Assembly (NCBI RefSeq): GCF_040054535.1
Contig: NC_090789.1
Coordinates: 1,884,197-1,948,196 of the forward strand
Source of the DNA: Antennarius striatus
Taxonomy: Eukaryota; Chordata; Actinopteri; Lophiiformes; Antennariidae
DNA length: 64,000 nt
Reading direction: 5' to 3'
Made by a program: the position numbers and the translations under genes. Shown one piece after another: positions 50,929 to 64,000 of the stretch (its first letter is position 1; each line of letters opens with the position of its first letter). Below the pieces are notes generated by a model. It made no database searches, was not told the DNA's origin, and saw nothing but the letters and a program-made list of their open reading frames with translations.

Positions 50929-51404
50929 TATTTTGTTCAAACTCAATTTCACCGAGGATCATATCAGCATAACTTATAAATGTAACTTAATGTAACTCAA
51001 TGTAAAATAAATATAACTACTCTTAGTGTTAAATAACTCTGAATTTATTATGTATTCAAGATACAAACATTAAAGTTACACAGAAAAAACATGTTTGTTT
51101 CTCTGTTCCAACATAAATCCTTTTAATTTATCAGGTTATTAAACCCACAGAACTCCATCAATCAAGGATCAAACTATCAATGAATAAAGAAAAATAACAT
51201 CAGACACAAGTTAGGACGTTAACTTTGTTCACAACGTGTCTGTCAAAGTTAAAATGGGATTAATTACAGTACTGAATTGTGGGAAATTTAGTTTTGTTCA
51301 AAGCACACTTTTGACCTATTTACTTTTAGACGCTGACCTTTAATGCTCATAAAATGATGTGGAGGGCCACATTTGGCCCCTGGGCCTTGAGTTTGACACA
51401 TGTG
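50929..51404 (+). mobile_element. Non-autonomous hAT-like transposon copy 3
   Basis: About 476 bp, same family and orientation as copy 1. The right end GTTTGACACATGTG is intact. The left end is diverged but still alignable (TTCAAACTC...CATCAGCATAA). No matching 8-bp duplication is visible, which fits an older copy. It ends about 80 bp from the efna1 polyadenylation signal. Confidence 0.8.
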
Positions 51405-51464
51405 CACTAGATGTTGAGATAAAGCAGCAGACTGAGCAGAAATAACCACCAACAGGTTGTTCTG

Positions 51465-52793
51465 GTTTTCCAAAAATATCCTTTTTTATTTCACATGAAA
51501 TCTTCACATTTAGCATATTTATCAAACGGGTCTTTATATAATCTTCTATGTATATGTATATACATATTATACACTTCTCTTACTTACACATGTACAAAAT
51601 AAGGTAACAAGAATTCAGATTAAAAAAACACGGACCAACTTGAACGGTAGTCGTACACAGTCGTGTTTTTGTGGATCAAGCCAGCCTGTCGAGTGACTCC
51701 GTTTGATGACGCATCTCGTCTGTCGTGAACCAATATTTTCAGAACCATCCAGAACTGTGATCATTATTCTGAGAGCCTTGAGACCTCATCGCTCCGCTTT
51801 GTACTCTGAAGTATTTATAACGGAGCTCTGATAACGAAGGATCAGGAACAAAAGCTCTGATTCCAGCTCTTCATGTCGGACAGTTTAACCGACACGTGGG
51901 CGAGATCCAACAAACCAGAGGAGTCCAGCTTCTCTGTGATGAACACAACATCTCAGTGTTTGCTTTTGGCAAGAAGAAAAAAAACAAAAAAATGTCTCCT
52001 CTTTCGCTCAATTGTTCCCTTGCAAGCAAACAACTCAAATCTCACCTCAACTCACACATTTTTCGCTTTCACACCAGAAGAGCAACGTAACGCTCTCCCC
52101 GTAAACGTTGGTGAGCATCTGGTTTTATACAGTCAAACCTCTCAGCTTCAAATATCATAAATTATCTTCACAGAACGTAACGCCATTCTATGTAGTGTGC
52201 CTTTTTTGTGTCATCTGAGGACAATCTGCAAAAAAACAGCCCCCGTGTCCGTCGATGCTACATTGAGAGAAAACAACAACTTGGGCCACGCGATACCTTT
52301 ACAATAACAAGACGACAAATTGTACACAACGCTCACAGGACTGGAATCGCGTACATGTTGGAAAGATGACTGATCTTTGGCTCATGGTAAGAGATGAGTT
52401 TTTTTTCCCACTGACTGTGGATATATCTGTATAATCCAAGTCCTTGATTGATTGTTCGTTGGCCACTTTAACTTCCTCTTCAGCTTCTTCATATTTTGTT
52501 GGGGAGAGGACCCCCAAAAGAAAGGACAAATCATGGAGTTTTTGCCTTTCCAGGGGAAAAATACTATCATTTTTTGAAAAGCACGCAGACTTTGCCTCCA
52601 ACGCTCAGAGTTCCTCAGCTTGCGTAGTGCGAGCGAGTCCATCTGTGCTTTACAAGCTTGAAAAGTCTCTCCCTGTGGCCAGCACTGGGCATGGACAACC
52701 GTCTTTTTGAGTCAGTGGTTTCATCCCCACAGACTGTCTTCATTGTACTCCCTGAAAATATACGTCTGCCGACCGCAGTCCTTTCATGCGCTC
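51465..52793 (-). other. Probable 3' UTR of efna1
   Basis: It runs from the efna1 stop codon to a reverse-strand AATAAA at 51485-51490. It is about 1.3 kb and AT-rich, with ATTTA-like elements. The 100-codon minus-strand open frame inside it (52299-52601) has no family features and is treated as chance. Confidence 0.5.
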
Positions 52794-54143
52794 TCAGTGC
52801 AACAATAGCAGTAATGAAAATGGGAATAGCAACGAGAGGATTGAGAGCGATGAGGCGACGGCTGCGGAGTTTGTCCGAACACTCTTCTGGACATCTGGCA
52901 GGACGACCGCCGGCTCGTCCGCTGGAAGATAAAGAAGATAAAGAAGACACTTCAGCGTCGCATAGCTACGCCCTGATGTAATCCGGAACGCGCCTGGATT
53001 GTTTTACGTTCAGGGATAATTGGAAAGGACACAAGAGGGTCAACAAACCTGGAGGCAATCTGTTGGACGGGTTGTGAACCCCACCCCCGGCACCAGCTCC
53101 AGCTCCACCTGTACCTCCTTTAGCTACCCTGGCCTCTTGAGAGCCTGAAAGAACAGAAAAATGCTTTTAGTTACTCTGGGCTGGGTCTAGTATACCACAG
53201 CTGTCAGATACCGGAATGCCTGACAGCCAGGAGGGCAATTAAACTCACCATCAGCAGCCACTACGTCCACTCGCAGTCGGAGGCAATCCTGTCCGTGGTG
53301 GTGCAACGGCTTGGCTGCAGGAAGTAAACACAGTCGTCAACATCCAAGCTAATGCACTTATGCACACACACAAACAAAAAAACTTGGCAACAGATAGACA
53401 AAGCTTCAGGATGCCATCTGTGACCAGATGAACCGTCTCATCCTGACGTTTATCTAATTACAGCCGTGGTCAGGGTGACGATACTGCTTTACTCTTCGCC
53501 GTTGGATTCTAGCCGGAATACTCTTGCATCAGCCGGGCAAAGTGAGCCAAAATCTCAAGTTGATGTCGATGTCAAGCTTTTAAGAGTCGACCGCAGAGCT
53601 CCAGCGTGTCAGTTTGTAGGAACACAAAACAAAACCACTGAAACCCAGCCTCATTGCTTAATGGGGGTAGAGACTGTTAGGCTTGTAGGAAATGGGGCTC
53701 TAGGGATGGGAAGGGTGACGGATTGGTTGGCTGTGAAAGAAATAACTCAAGTACTCCTAGATGTACTGCAAAGATATTTCAAATACAAATAACATGGCAG
53801 GCTGCTTACCCCCTGACACATCTACAGAGAGCTACGGTGGCACTTACAGATGTAGTAGTAACTTTCTCCTTGTCGGAATTCCTTCCCCAGGGTAAATGGA
53901 GTGAATCGCTGGAACTTCTCGGAGAACTTCTCGGGTGCGTGGGGAGCAAAGGGATGGCCGCACTCCCAACGCATCTGATCGTACGACTGGGGCTTGCAAG
54001 TATCGTAGTCCTCGCGTTCGACCATGTAGAGCACGTATCGCTCGGCGTCCAGTGACGGCACTTCGCCCTGGGGGTAATGCGGACAGACGATGTCCAGGTA
54101 GTCGTTGAGTCTCACCTCCACGGCGTAGTTGTCCCAGAGAAAC
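52794..54143 (-). CDS. efna1: Ephrin-A1, exons 2-5 (5' end missing)
   Basis: A GPI-anchored ligand for EphA receptors. Exons on the minus strand: 53848-54143, 53249-53314, 53049-53144, 52794-52921; GT-AG ends and phases agree (1, 1, 1). Exon 2 encodes the receptor-binding core with LNDYLDIVCPHY, YVLYMVE, DTCKPQS, RWEC and EKFQRFTPFTLGKEF. Exon 3 gives KPLHHHGQDCLRL, so four conserved cysteines are present. Exon 4 is a Gly-rich linker. Exon 5 ends with a hydrophobic GPI signal (LSILSLLFPFSLLLLLH). The sequence is closer to EFNA1 than to EFNA3. Exon 1, which should hold the signal peptide and the WNSS glycosylation site, was not found up to 64000 and probably lies outside. Confidence 0.92.
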
Positions 54144-57100
54144 CTGCAGGGTTGCGGAAGAGGAGAATGGTTACGCAAGCAGCGGGAGACGGATAACTGT
54201 GGCTATAGCATCAGAACGGTAATAAATATAAGGTTCAAAACCCGTGATTATATATTGATCGACTACACGCCAGCGTACAACAGGGAAATCAGAGGAAAAG
54301 ATTGAGAGGCCTGGGAACAAGAGATAGAGTGTGTGTGAGAGAGCGGATGTGTGTGTGTTGGAGTGGAATGAAGATGGAAAACGCGATGAGGGCGAGAGTG
54401 ATCTGCAGAGAACATGAACATAAATATGGATGAACGTCAAGCAAGTGTAGCCGACGCTCCCGGCTTCTGCACCGCGAGTTAGCGTCGAGCGCACATCGAT
54501 CCCGAGTCCCGCCGGACTCGAGCCGTGTTTACAGAGAAACATTAGCAGTCAGTTAGCCCGTCAAGACAGGAGATGAGTATCGACATGTGCAGGGCTACGC
54601 TAGCACTCCCAGATAACGGGAGAATTAACAAGGACAAATTCATCACATGGAAAGCAGACGGCGATGAAAAATAACCGTCACGTATGTTTTAACCCATTCG
54701 TCGGGGCAGACGGAGTCGTATAACACCAGTCCTGTAGACGTCTCCTACCGCATTCCCTCTCATTACAAATACAGGGAGACAGTCAGACTGTCTGCCTCCC
54801 CCTCATTCCTCCCCGTCACTCCTCCAACCTCCACCCTCTTTATGATGGTCTTTTAAGTAAACCCAACTTCCTCCCACTCCTTTTGGACTTGGGTCAAAGA
54901 GCACTCAGAGAATGTTGGCCCGGATAAGTAACCCCACAACCACAATTCAGTTAGACTGGCTTTGGGTTGGTTAAATCACAGCTTAGGTAGCGGTCTTATC
55001 TCAGCCGTCCATGATACATTCCCCCCCTCCTGGATTTTTCTTTATCTTCAGAGTTATTATAAGTCTATCTCCAGGGAATTGTCAGGAAAGGTATTTTAGC
55101 TTCGTCACCTTTCCCCAGATTGTGTGAATGCTCCAGGGGCAGCTAGCAGCTAATGCTCTCCTCTTCACCAAAGCCATCCATCACCGGCCTGGAGCGGTAG
55201 CCGGCCGCTAGCAGTGCACAAACGCTCACATGCTTCCCAGTAATTCCCATCTATCAACAACCTCAGGCAGTAGCTACCTACTGTTCGCACCCAGTAAACC
55301 CCCCGCCCCCCCTACACACACACACCTCCCTGGTGCTGAGCTCTCATGTGACGCCGATTGGTTTACAGCCTCCTACCGTTTGGATTCCCCGAGAACGGCT
55401 CAGTTTTGACAGACTTAAATATTTTCACAACACAAAGGGAATGTGTGTCCAATATGGGGTTCTGTTGCTTTTGCAATGAATATAGGGATGGTTCATTGGG
55501 TTTTCAACAACTTCCTCCCCCCCAAAAAAGACCAGACTGTTAGCTTGTGTTAGTTACAGCCACCTTTCACACAGTCTTCGTATGCCTTGATTCCAGTTTT
55601 CCAGATTTTGACTTCCCAAACAGAGAGTTTTAAAAAGAAACAGAGTTAGCAACTAGTAGTGTTTAGCAGCTAACTGAAAGACCAAAAACAATAATAAAAA
55701 AAGGTTTAACTTGTTTGGGAAGTCTTGTCAACCAATTAGATGAAGAAATCCCATAAAAAGGAACTTCGGATATCAAACTTCCGCTTGCCGGGGAATGTCG
55801 CACCCTTTAAAATCCCACACTGGAATGGTCGCCTCATTTTGTTGTTCTGAGAGAACCCTTCAAGACCAAATGTGAAGCAACTGGACTTTTTTTTTTTTAA
55901 AGGAGACATTTCAATCCAAACTGGAACCGGAGATTTCCCATGAAAGGAGGCTATTGACCGTTTATCGGCTGAAAGCTTCCCAGAAGGCTTCAGGGCGCTA
56001 ACTAGACATCTTTAACACGGACAAATAACCTCACAGCGAAACGTAATTGTCTCCTCAAGTCCATTTTACTTTGAGAATTCTGTTATTTTCTCATAAAAGC
56101 CTCTAAATGCAACAAGAGAGGTTGTGTTTGAGACGAGGTCCATATGTGTGGCTAACGATCAAAGTGCACAGGCTCCAGCCGCTCATTAGTTGGTGTTGTT
56201 GTTTGTGGCCAGGGGTCTCTTTGGTGCACCCCCCCCCCACCCCTCCCGGCAGAAAAAGGGACAGACCCCATGGCTCCTGACTCCTGCTGCCTCCCCCTCC
56301 TCCAATCAGCCCTCTCTGCCTGACTGCATTCCCTCAATACTGATGACCAGATTAGCCGTCAGAACAGCGGCACTAACTTGTTCAAAAACAAGCACCTTTT
56401 AAAGTTTCCCGATTAAACTTCCATCTGACTGTGCTGGCCAAGTGTTCCAGCCAGGTTTTGTGGGGGGGGGGGGCAATAATTATCCTTGTTTGCTACAGTC
56501 TGGGCAGTTTTGTGCTTATCAGCTATTTTCCACTGATCTTCCATTTTCCAGATCGGTGCTAAAGCGTTTTTCCTCTGCCACTTTCAATTCCAGCAGAATC
56601 GATAACGATATTGAACCAATAGTGTCGTCTGTTTCCGCCCTCTGCAAAAAGACTGGAAACACCCCAAGTCCCTACGCCCAGTCTCTCCTCCACCCCAAGG
56701 CCTGATTACAAACTGGTTGTGGTATGTTCCCAATGTGTTCATCAAAAGGGAGTTAAAGGGGGGTGCAATTAAAGCACAAAAAAGGGCATTAAAGTTACCC
56801 CGGAGGGGGGGTAATTATGCCCTCCAGCTCCCCACTTCCCAGCCCCTTTAGGCTGGAAGTTGGAGGGGGGGCGACGGAGGGCATGAATAGGCGTGGGCAG
56901 GGGAGGGGGTTAAAGGGCTTGGAGTTAGAAACGGCTTTTGAAGTTTCTCCCAGTGAGAGTATCTATGCAGGCGCTACAGTGACATCATCAACGCCGGCGT
57001 CTTCATACAGTGTCTCCATTCACAGCGCCGGCGCTGATGGAGCACTTCACTGAGCAGAGGGAGCTGGGCTTGAATACGCATTCACCCGGAGGCCGGCTAG

Positions 57101-60100
57101 CCCCCTTTATTAACGGCAAATAGTCTTAATTATCCCTCTGCCTTTTGTCCTCACTAACACCTCGCCAATGAAACGGCCCCCACCAGCAGCTTCATTAACC
57201 GATCGCAGTAACGCACTTCAAAGGCAGCTTAGCCTCTATGTGCAAAGGTTTAGCTAACAAAGTCAAATCACGCCACCTTCGCTTCAACGGATGTAATAGT
57301 CTCTTTGTCTCCCTCGGTGTGTGTCCTTTGCTATTTGCCTCATCCAGACTGTTTCCTTCTTCGTGTCGATGGGCTGTCTTGATTTATTTCCATTGTTTAT
57401 CCCAGGAATCTTTCTTTTACAACAATGATGCATGGGGCGTCAGGAGAGATAAGTGCTCAGGGGGTTGTATCCCCTGCTTAGGAGTGATTTATTGCGTTAC
57501 GGAACCAATGCACTGAGGACTCTGGACGTGAGTCCGTCTAAACCTGAAACATTAGCTGCATGATAATTTGGGTCCAAGTATGCGTATTCTGCATAGCTCT
57601 GAGGAATCTGGGAGTGGGTTCCAGTTCCGATAAGGCAGATAAATACACCAATAACGAACACCAGGAATATCAAGCGGTCGAGTGGGTGCAGATTTCAGCA
57701 GAAAACACTTTGCAGACAGTCTTCCACTTCTACCCAAGAAGGAATTCCTGATTTATTGAAGCCTCTTCAGGAGCAGGAGTCTAATCTCTCTTCTTTAATC
57801 TCTCCGGCCAGTATTTTGCTTTCTTCTCTACATCTGCCCCCTCCTTTCATCCATCCATCACCCTCTCATCTCTGTTCTCTATCGCCCTGTGGAATGCTGG
57901 ACCTCTGGAGGGGAAAGGGCTGCAGCGTGGACCAGAGGTCGGGACAATCACCAAGTCAGCACAGGAGACTGTTTTTTATAGCAATACAGGAAAAAAATGG
58001 ATGCCTTGCAACTTTAACAGTCTTTATACTGGTGGGACTATGGGAATCCTTCTGTTTGAAGATCCATTCAGATCTATTTTGAGGAACACTGATGGATTGC
58101 TACAGCTAAAAACAGAAGCCCACGCCTGCCATACCTGTTCTCCAAGAGGAGCTGAACAGTCACGCCATCAATAAACATGATTACTTTCCCCCCAGTTTTT
58201 TTTGTTTTGTTTTATACGACCCACTAATGCAGACTGCATTACAGATGAGCGAACCGGAATGCAGGGGGGGGGGACCACCTAATCGGCTCGGCAAAGCCTG
58301 GATTATTGGGTGGAGCAGAAGCTGAGCCCCCGGTCCATTCATCAGCACCAGACCCTGGTTAATACAGGGGCTTAGAGTGGACAGCCAGGGCCCGGAGAGG
58401 GGGATCAGAGCTGGGGACGGAGCAAAGGGTGAGGCGGGCTGGATGGAGGGGTTTTTTTCTCACCCCCTATTGTTCTAGGAGAGACTCGGGGTATTACTCC
58501 TGGTGGTTTGGAGCTAACAAACAGACTCTAATTGTTTATCTCTATGCAAGTGTTTGTGTTTGCAGACCATAAGAGGTGTTAACACAAGATCTCTTTAAAG
58601 AGACATCAGATGGAAGAGAGGTGCATCATGGGCTTCATCGAGTTAGACCTCTTTTGTCGCATCAGTCTATCTATTCATCCGTCAACGTCAGTCACCCCCT
58701 CCCACTCTCTGTCCGTCTTTCATCACTCAATAAGCAAACCAGACCCTCATGTCAACTCCGTCCACCCCGCCCCCCCACCCCAAACTTGCTGAACCAATCA
58801 CAACTTGTCCCGATGGTATTCCAAATATGCAACTTTCTGACCCACCGTTTGCCGAGCTGCTCACAATGCGGCGTGGGTACGCTCGGGTCACCACGGAAAC
58901 AAACAAGTCTTTCTCTCCCCCCCTGCTTTATAACCCAATATTCCATCTTTCGGTCTTTTGTACTGTGTGACCGTTTGTCATCCATCTCAATTAGCTTTTT
59001 TCCCCATCTGTCCTTCAACGTTTTGTCCGTTCAGCTTATCGGCCATTCAGCCCGCATCGCTGTCCGAACTCTTTCGCCTCCCTGCAACGCGACAACACAG
59101 AGAAACAGTTGGTTGATTCTGCTGCACCAAAGAAGGCCAAGATGAATAAATATGCTCTTTCCTACTGTCTTGCTTCGTCCCTTGAACATTTGTATCTGAT
59201 AAGGGCAAGAAGAGAAAAGGTCAGCTCTGACAAAATATTTCTCCTGGGCCAAATATCGGTACAAGAAAATCAATTTTGTTGTTTTGTAGATTGATTTCCA
59301 CAAGGCAAAGCTTTCATGCAGTGTTTTCGTTTTTCTGCAAACACTTCGTGAGCTCGCTGCTTAATTAATTCCAGGGGGGGATTTAAAATTTGTCAGTGCT
59401 GGTCACAGTTATTCCAATGACTTTCAGACGTAGAGGCAGTAGTGGTTCTTGCTTACAGATGACTTATGGTAATAGAGCTGCAACAACACAGCTGGCCTCT
59501 AGGGGGTGCCGGTACTTCCTGCGGAGTGAACCCAGACATCCAAACAAGACATAATGGCTAGTGAGGGGCAAAAGTTGCACAATGAGTCTTGTTTGCACAA
59601 CAAAATCAACACAATGGTTCATTTTCAGAGATAATATCTGACTCTCGTCTCGTTTCATCCTCGTCCAAATACTCACATAAACATTGTGCATCGAAGAAAC
59701 AATCAGGACACACACACACACACACACACACACACTATCTCTCCTTTGCACCCGGTACCAAACAGAAAGTGATGGCTGTATTTACAAAATCTGAGGATTA
59801 ATGGATGCTTTCCTCTCTTGTCATTCTTGTGTGAGACCGATTTGAGGAAGGCCAGAGCTGGAAGTTGAGGACGGGGGCAAGATAAGGAAGAAGCACAAGG
59901 ATGGATTGGGATAGGGGGTGTTGGAAAACACTAGCAGGGTTGACTAGGGTGACACTGCTCAGAGGAGAGTCCCCAGATAGAGACATAAAGAGATTCGACA
60001 GCTTGACAGGCGAGGGGGTGGATCCCACAACCTCCTTCAAGGCTCGATAGTTAATTCCAGACCTAATATAAAACAATTAACACCATCAATCACAGCTGTT

Positions 60101-63100
60101 GTGCTTAATCTGTGTTCCAACAGGTCTGTCCTGCACATGATCATGGGAAATCCAATCAAGTCCAGGTTCCACACTTTAACAGTCTTGCGTGTGCTAGTGT
60201 GTGAGAAACGTATTGTTTATTGTGCAGACAGGATACGCTGTTTTCCCGGGAAAAGACGTAGCCAGGAAGTCCAACACTCCGTAGACAAACACGCAGCAGA
60301 CAGCGTGCAGACTTTTGTAACCCTGACAGCACGCCTGCAAGGAAGCTAAAACCTTTGGCCTGATTTGCTATCTGGAGCAGTCAATAAAACGAGACGTCCT
60401 GATGCCACAACAAGTGGGAATAGCAGCAAACAGGAGGGAAATCTGCCCCGGCTTTGCCCATGTGGTCAAGTCTTGTTACGGATTAGAGACTGTACAGACC
60501 AACACTTCAATGATCATCGAGGCGATTACCATGCGCCGGACTATCTCCCAGAGTACCCTCCCCTCCCCAGATTGGATCCACCAGACAGATTATAAAGACA
60601 GATTAAGAGAGGGAGGGGACAGAGAAAGCAAGAGAAAGACTCTGAAGACTTGGACAACACCAACCAGGAGGAAGTTTGAAGCAATGGCGGGATTAGGAAG
60701 GGAAGGCCTTTTCGAGGAAAGTGTCTTCGGTTTACTTGGAAATTGTAGAAATTCATAATCTACAGTGTCAATTTGAGCAGACGTGGTTACATGATGCACA
60801 AATCTTCCCTTCCACCCTGAACAGAAGGCAAACAGACACTTTAAGTCACTCCTACACAAATATCTTTCCTTTCTCCTTCATTCAAGACCTTCTCTTTCAC
60901 GGTTAGAGTTTCTCAGACTCGCTCGACTACTTCAGCAAGACACTCAAGAAGGGAAAAGCCTACATGGACAAACAAGAGAAAAGACCACGAAAGAAGGGAC
61001 GGGAGGGAGGGTGGGGGTGCCAGGTTTGCTGGGAAGATGAAGAGAGTCTTTTCATACGGGAGGTAGAAGGAGGAACATTAAGGGAGCGAGGAAGAAAAAA
61101 AAAAGCGTGAAGGAAAGGGCAAAGTGCCTTGTGACGGATCGCCATGGATGCCAAGAATGATAAAAAAGAAAATTCCACACCTCTTAGCATGCTTCCCTCC
61201 TTCCTCCTTCACCAAGAGTCAGGGCTGGAGTTGGGGAAATAATAGACTGAAAAGGGACAGCTTGTAAAGTTGAGATAAAAGCTGCTGATGGAGTGAAGGG
61301 GTCCGAAAAGACAGGAGAAGGAACGGAGAGTTTTTCCCAGAGGCGGAGTAAAGAGGGGCCGGTCTGAGTGGCAGGCGGCATTCAGGGACCACCGTCAGGA
61401 CGGGATGACTGACAGACTGATAGAGGCTGGGCCACTTCATCACACGGCGACCTCTGACCTCCAATCAGTCACACCAGGTCCAATTCTCTTTCTGGGGCTC
61501 AATCCGTCCCCCAATTTGTATCAGAGGCTTCACAGAAAAAAAAAAGAAGCTCCAAAGAGTCGGAAAGAAATACAAAAAAACGCCTCGGTGTGGGTTAAAC
61601 ACACTTTAACCCACATGAAAACACACTGTTAAAGCCCAAAAAGGGACTTTGAACAATCTGAAAGTTCACTTTGGGTGTTTTAGAAGTCAAAGTGTTAATT
61701 AGGAATGACACCGCCAAAAACTAAAAGACTAGAGATTAGCTCCAAATCTGTTAGCGTAACAGAGGAGGTGGTGCAGACGTAAAAACAAACAGATGTCAGA
61801 GAAAGAGAACGAGAGAGACACTCAACGGTTAACAAACGGGCAGAACCGAGTTGGAAAAGGAACCTGGCCAAGAAGTGGGGGAGGGAGGGGGAGACAGGTA
61901 CAAAGAAGGAGGAGGACGAGTGGGTCTACTGGTGGTCTGGTCACACTTGTGCAAAAAAAAAAAAAAGAGAAGAAGGAGCGCCGGTGGTTGCTCCTGGAGT
62001 TCAGACGGCTCCCGGGAGAACGCCGCCATCAATCACGACCCCGGAGCACATGTGTGCAAATGTGTGGACGACTGGGTTAATGTGTACCGGAGTGTGTGTG
62101 TGTGTGTGTGTGTGTGAGTCAGATCGGGTGATGTTGCACAAGTTATCGCACACACATATCGGACAGGCTTCTGCACAGACACTCCCTTCACGGAGGGGGG
62201 TGGGGTGGGACACGTATACGCGCTGGCATGCTGGGATCTGAGCCGACTGGACGCACTGGTGAGTCTCTGTTTCTGGGAATGGAACCAGTAACCCTTTTCC
62301 TGCCCCGGACGGAGGGATCACAAACACACCAACACACTAGTGGTGGTTAAAGTGCATCCAGGAACGACCTTGGAGCCAAACGGTGCGCCAACAAACGAGG
62401 CGGTCGTGCGTGCCGACACCGTGGGAGTGTGTTGGCAACCCAACAAGCCTGGTGTCAGACCAATTAGAGATCACTTTCATGAGCTAACACACACACACAC
62501 ACACACACACCTCACGAGGGAATAGATAGTCGTCAACACTTCGTCCGGTCACGGGTCAACGAGGAGGGAAGATGTTGGGGAGTGATGAAAAGAGGCGGGT
62601 CAGGAATGGGTTTTTCTGGGATTAGGAGGCCGACAGGAGAGACTCAAGCAGTCATCCACGAGAAAACTGAAGTACAAACAGTTGGGATTAGGAGCAGGAA
62701 CACGGGAACCATCAGAGGGAACGTTCTGACGCGACGCCAGAAGGTTTCTGCAACCAAAGACAGAACCTTCAATCTCATCGGGGGAAAACGTTCTGTCCGG
62801 TTCAGTCTTTGCAAACCTAGACGGGTCATGTGACCACACACACACACACACACACACACACACCAGAGTGTTTAAACCCCGAGGCTGTGATGGAGTGTCC
62901 GTCTCTGGAGGCCCCCCCCCCCCCGGCCCTGAGCCTTCAAGACAAGTTCGTCCCTGGTGCGTAAATTTAACCCTCCTCGCGCCTCGACCCGTCTCACCCC
63001 AGCCATCATCAACCGTAATTCTAATTGACCCCCCACTTACACCAAGTGAACCCTCACCTCGACAATTTGAGCTCCAATTTCTCTCCCCCCCCCACACACA

Positions 63101-63609
63101 CCAGAGCAATCCATCTCTCCCACGTTGTGACCCACCGGCCGGGCCTCATGTTACCTCCTCTGTCTCTGTCATACACCATTATTACTCGTCTTACCAGCGC
63201 CTGTGCCTCGCTGACGATCACCTAACCCCCCCAGTGTGATACCTCTTGATTTAGGAGACACCACCCCCCCTCTCCACACACACTCCCACACAGAAGGTTA
63301 GGGCTTCCTGTCAAGATGGTGCAGCTGATTTTTCAACACGCCGGGCCGTGAGACAGACCCTCAAGAGCAGGAACACAACCTTTAGTGGGGGGTTGGTGGG
63401 TGGGTGGGGGGGGGTTGGAGCCCCCCCCCCCTTTCCTCACCCCTGTGCAATTTCATCTCATGAATGAAGACGCATTCAGGGAGCAGCGTACGTTTGAATT
63501 ATAGCCGCACTCCTGCGAAATAAAAGGGAAATAACCGGAGAATGTAGGACACATGTGTTCCCGTTTACCGCGGCTCACACAACAAACCTGAGCAGCTCGT
63601 ATTTATCCA

Positions 63610-63672
<63 letters not shown>

Positions 63673-64000
63673 ATTCACTTTTTATTTACTGCGCAATATT
63701 GCTGTAAATGAACGCCAATCATTAACCCGGACTGTTAATCCCGCAGTGCGCACGGATTAAACCTGAACAGGTTAGACGACGTGTTGCAGATAAACAGCCC
63801 CCACAATAACAAGTTGCAGCCTGGACTGGGGGTGGTGGTGGTGTGAAGGGAGGGGGGGGGTAAGGGGAGGGAGACTCAACTGTCTTTCATTATCATCACA
63901 GCAGCGCGTCGCTTCCATCACACATTATTCATCACAGCCGTTGCGCGTAAATTCCGCGCGTTCAGCGACACAATCTGCGCCAGTGGAGAGTCGGTTCACA
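54144..64000. other. Probable first intron and upstream region of efna1
   Basis: About 9.9 kb with no recognised coding exon on either strand. It holds CA/GT runs (59708-59734, 62089-62116, 62488-62510, 62837-62862, 63611-63669), C- and G-homopolymers, a purine-rich stretch (about 60900-61990) and a weak CTCF-like motif (59494-59510). Long first introns are usual in ephrin-A genes. Confidence 0.5.
63611..63669. repeat. (CA)n microsatellite
   Basis: A pure CA run of about 59 bp near the right edge of the window. Confidence 0.95.

Noticed and set aside
37140-51460. KRTCAP2, SLC50A1 and miR-92b, expected from human synteny
   Set aside because: No exon or mature microRNA sequence was recognised by eye on either strand. 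Short or diverged exons could still be missed.
52299-52601. 100-codon minus-strand frame with a charged central part
   Set aside because: It lies in the probable efna1 3' UTR, has no recognised domain and overlaps another frame of similar length.

Overview
The window is nuclear DNA from a ray-finned fish, most likely a teleost with a compact genome. The evidence is vertebrate gene families with short GT-AG introns, very many long (CA/GT)n microsatellites, and non-autonomous hAT transposon copies. No bacterial-style genes, CRISPR arrays or retroviral genes were seen. The species cannot be read from the sequence.

Layout, left to right. (1) 1-1030 is a degenerate telomere-like array (TTAGGG mixed with TTACGG and GTAGGG), oriented the wrong way for a chromosome end on this side. 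(2) 1031-7430 has no recognisable gene; it holds G-rich tracts, CA repeats, a 17-18-bp CACATGTATA minisatellite and a 30-bp minisatellite of about 18 copies. (3) 7535-13713 (-) is snx27 in 12 coding exons. (4) 14.5-28.7 kb is a cluster of four small S100 EF-hand genes. Two lie on the minus strand, one of them S100A10-like. Two lie on the plus strand as a tandem pair with near-duplicate TATA promoters but strongly diverged proteins. Each gene has a non-coding first exon and two coding exons. (5) 29423-36799 (+) is trim46 in 12 exons, reconstructing to about 794 aa. (6) 37.1-45.9 kb is intergenic, with a 0.7-kb TGTTGTACTGCC minisatellite and TAA repeats. (7) 46244-46522 (+) is dpm3, a single 92-codon coding exon. 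(8) 52794-54143 (-) is efna1 exons 2-5; its signal-peptide exon was not found and probably lies beyond 64000. Most of 54.1-64 kb would then be its first intron.

The genes do not form one pathway. snx27 is an endosomal recycling adaptor, the S100 proteins are calcium sensors, trim46 organises axonal microtubules, dpm3 anchors dolichol-phosphate-mannose synthase in the ER, and efna1 is a GPI-anchored Eph ligand. They form a synteny block. From memory, the human counterparts lie in two blocks on 1q21.3 (SNX27, S100A10/A11) and 1q22 (TRIM46, DPM3, EFNA1); here they sit side by side.

The points most worth checking are: the S100 tandem pair with conserved promoters and diverged coding sequence; three copies of one hAT-like element, two with clear 8-bp target duplications; a roughly 560-bp nested palindrome inside an S100 first intron; a GT microsatellite that contains the trim46 exon 1 splice donor; a poly-His insertion in the TRIM46 SPRY domain; and a set of CTCF-like motifs around the S100 genes. 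All exon boundaries were placed by eye from reading frame, splice consensus and remembered family sequences; no alignment was run.
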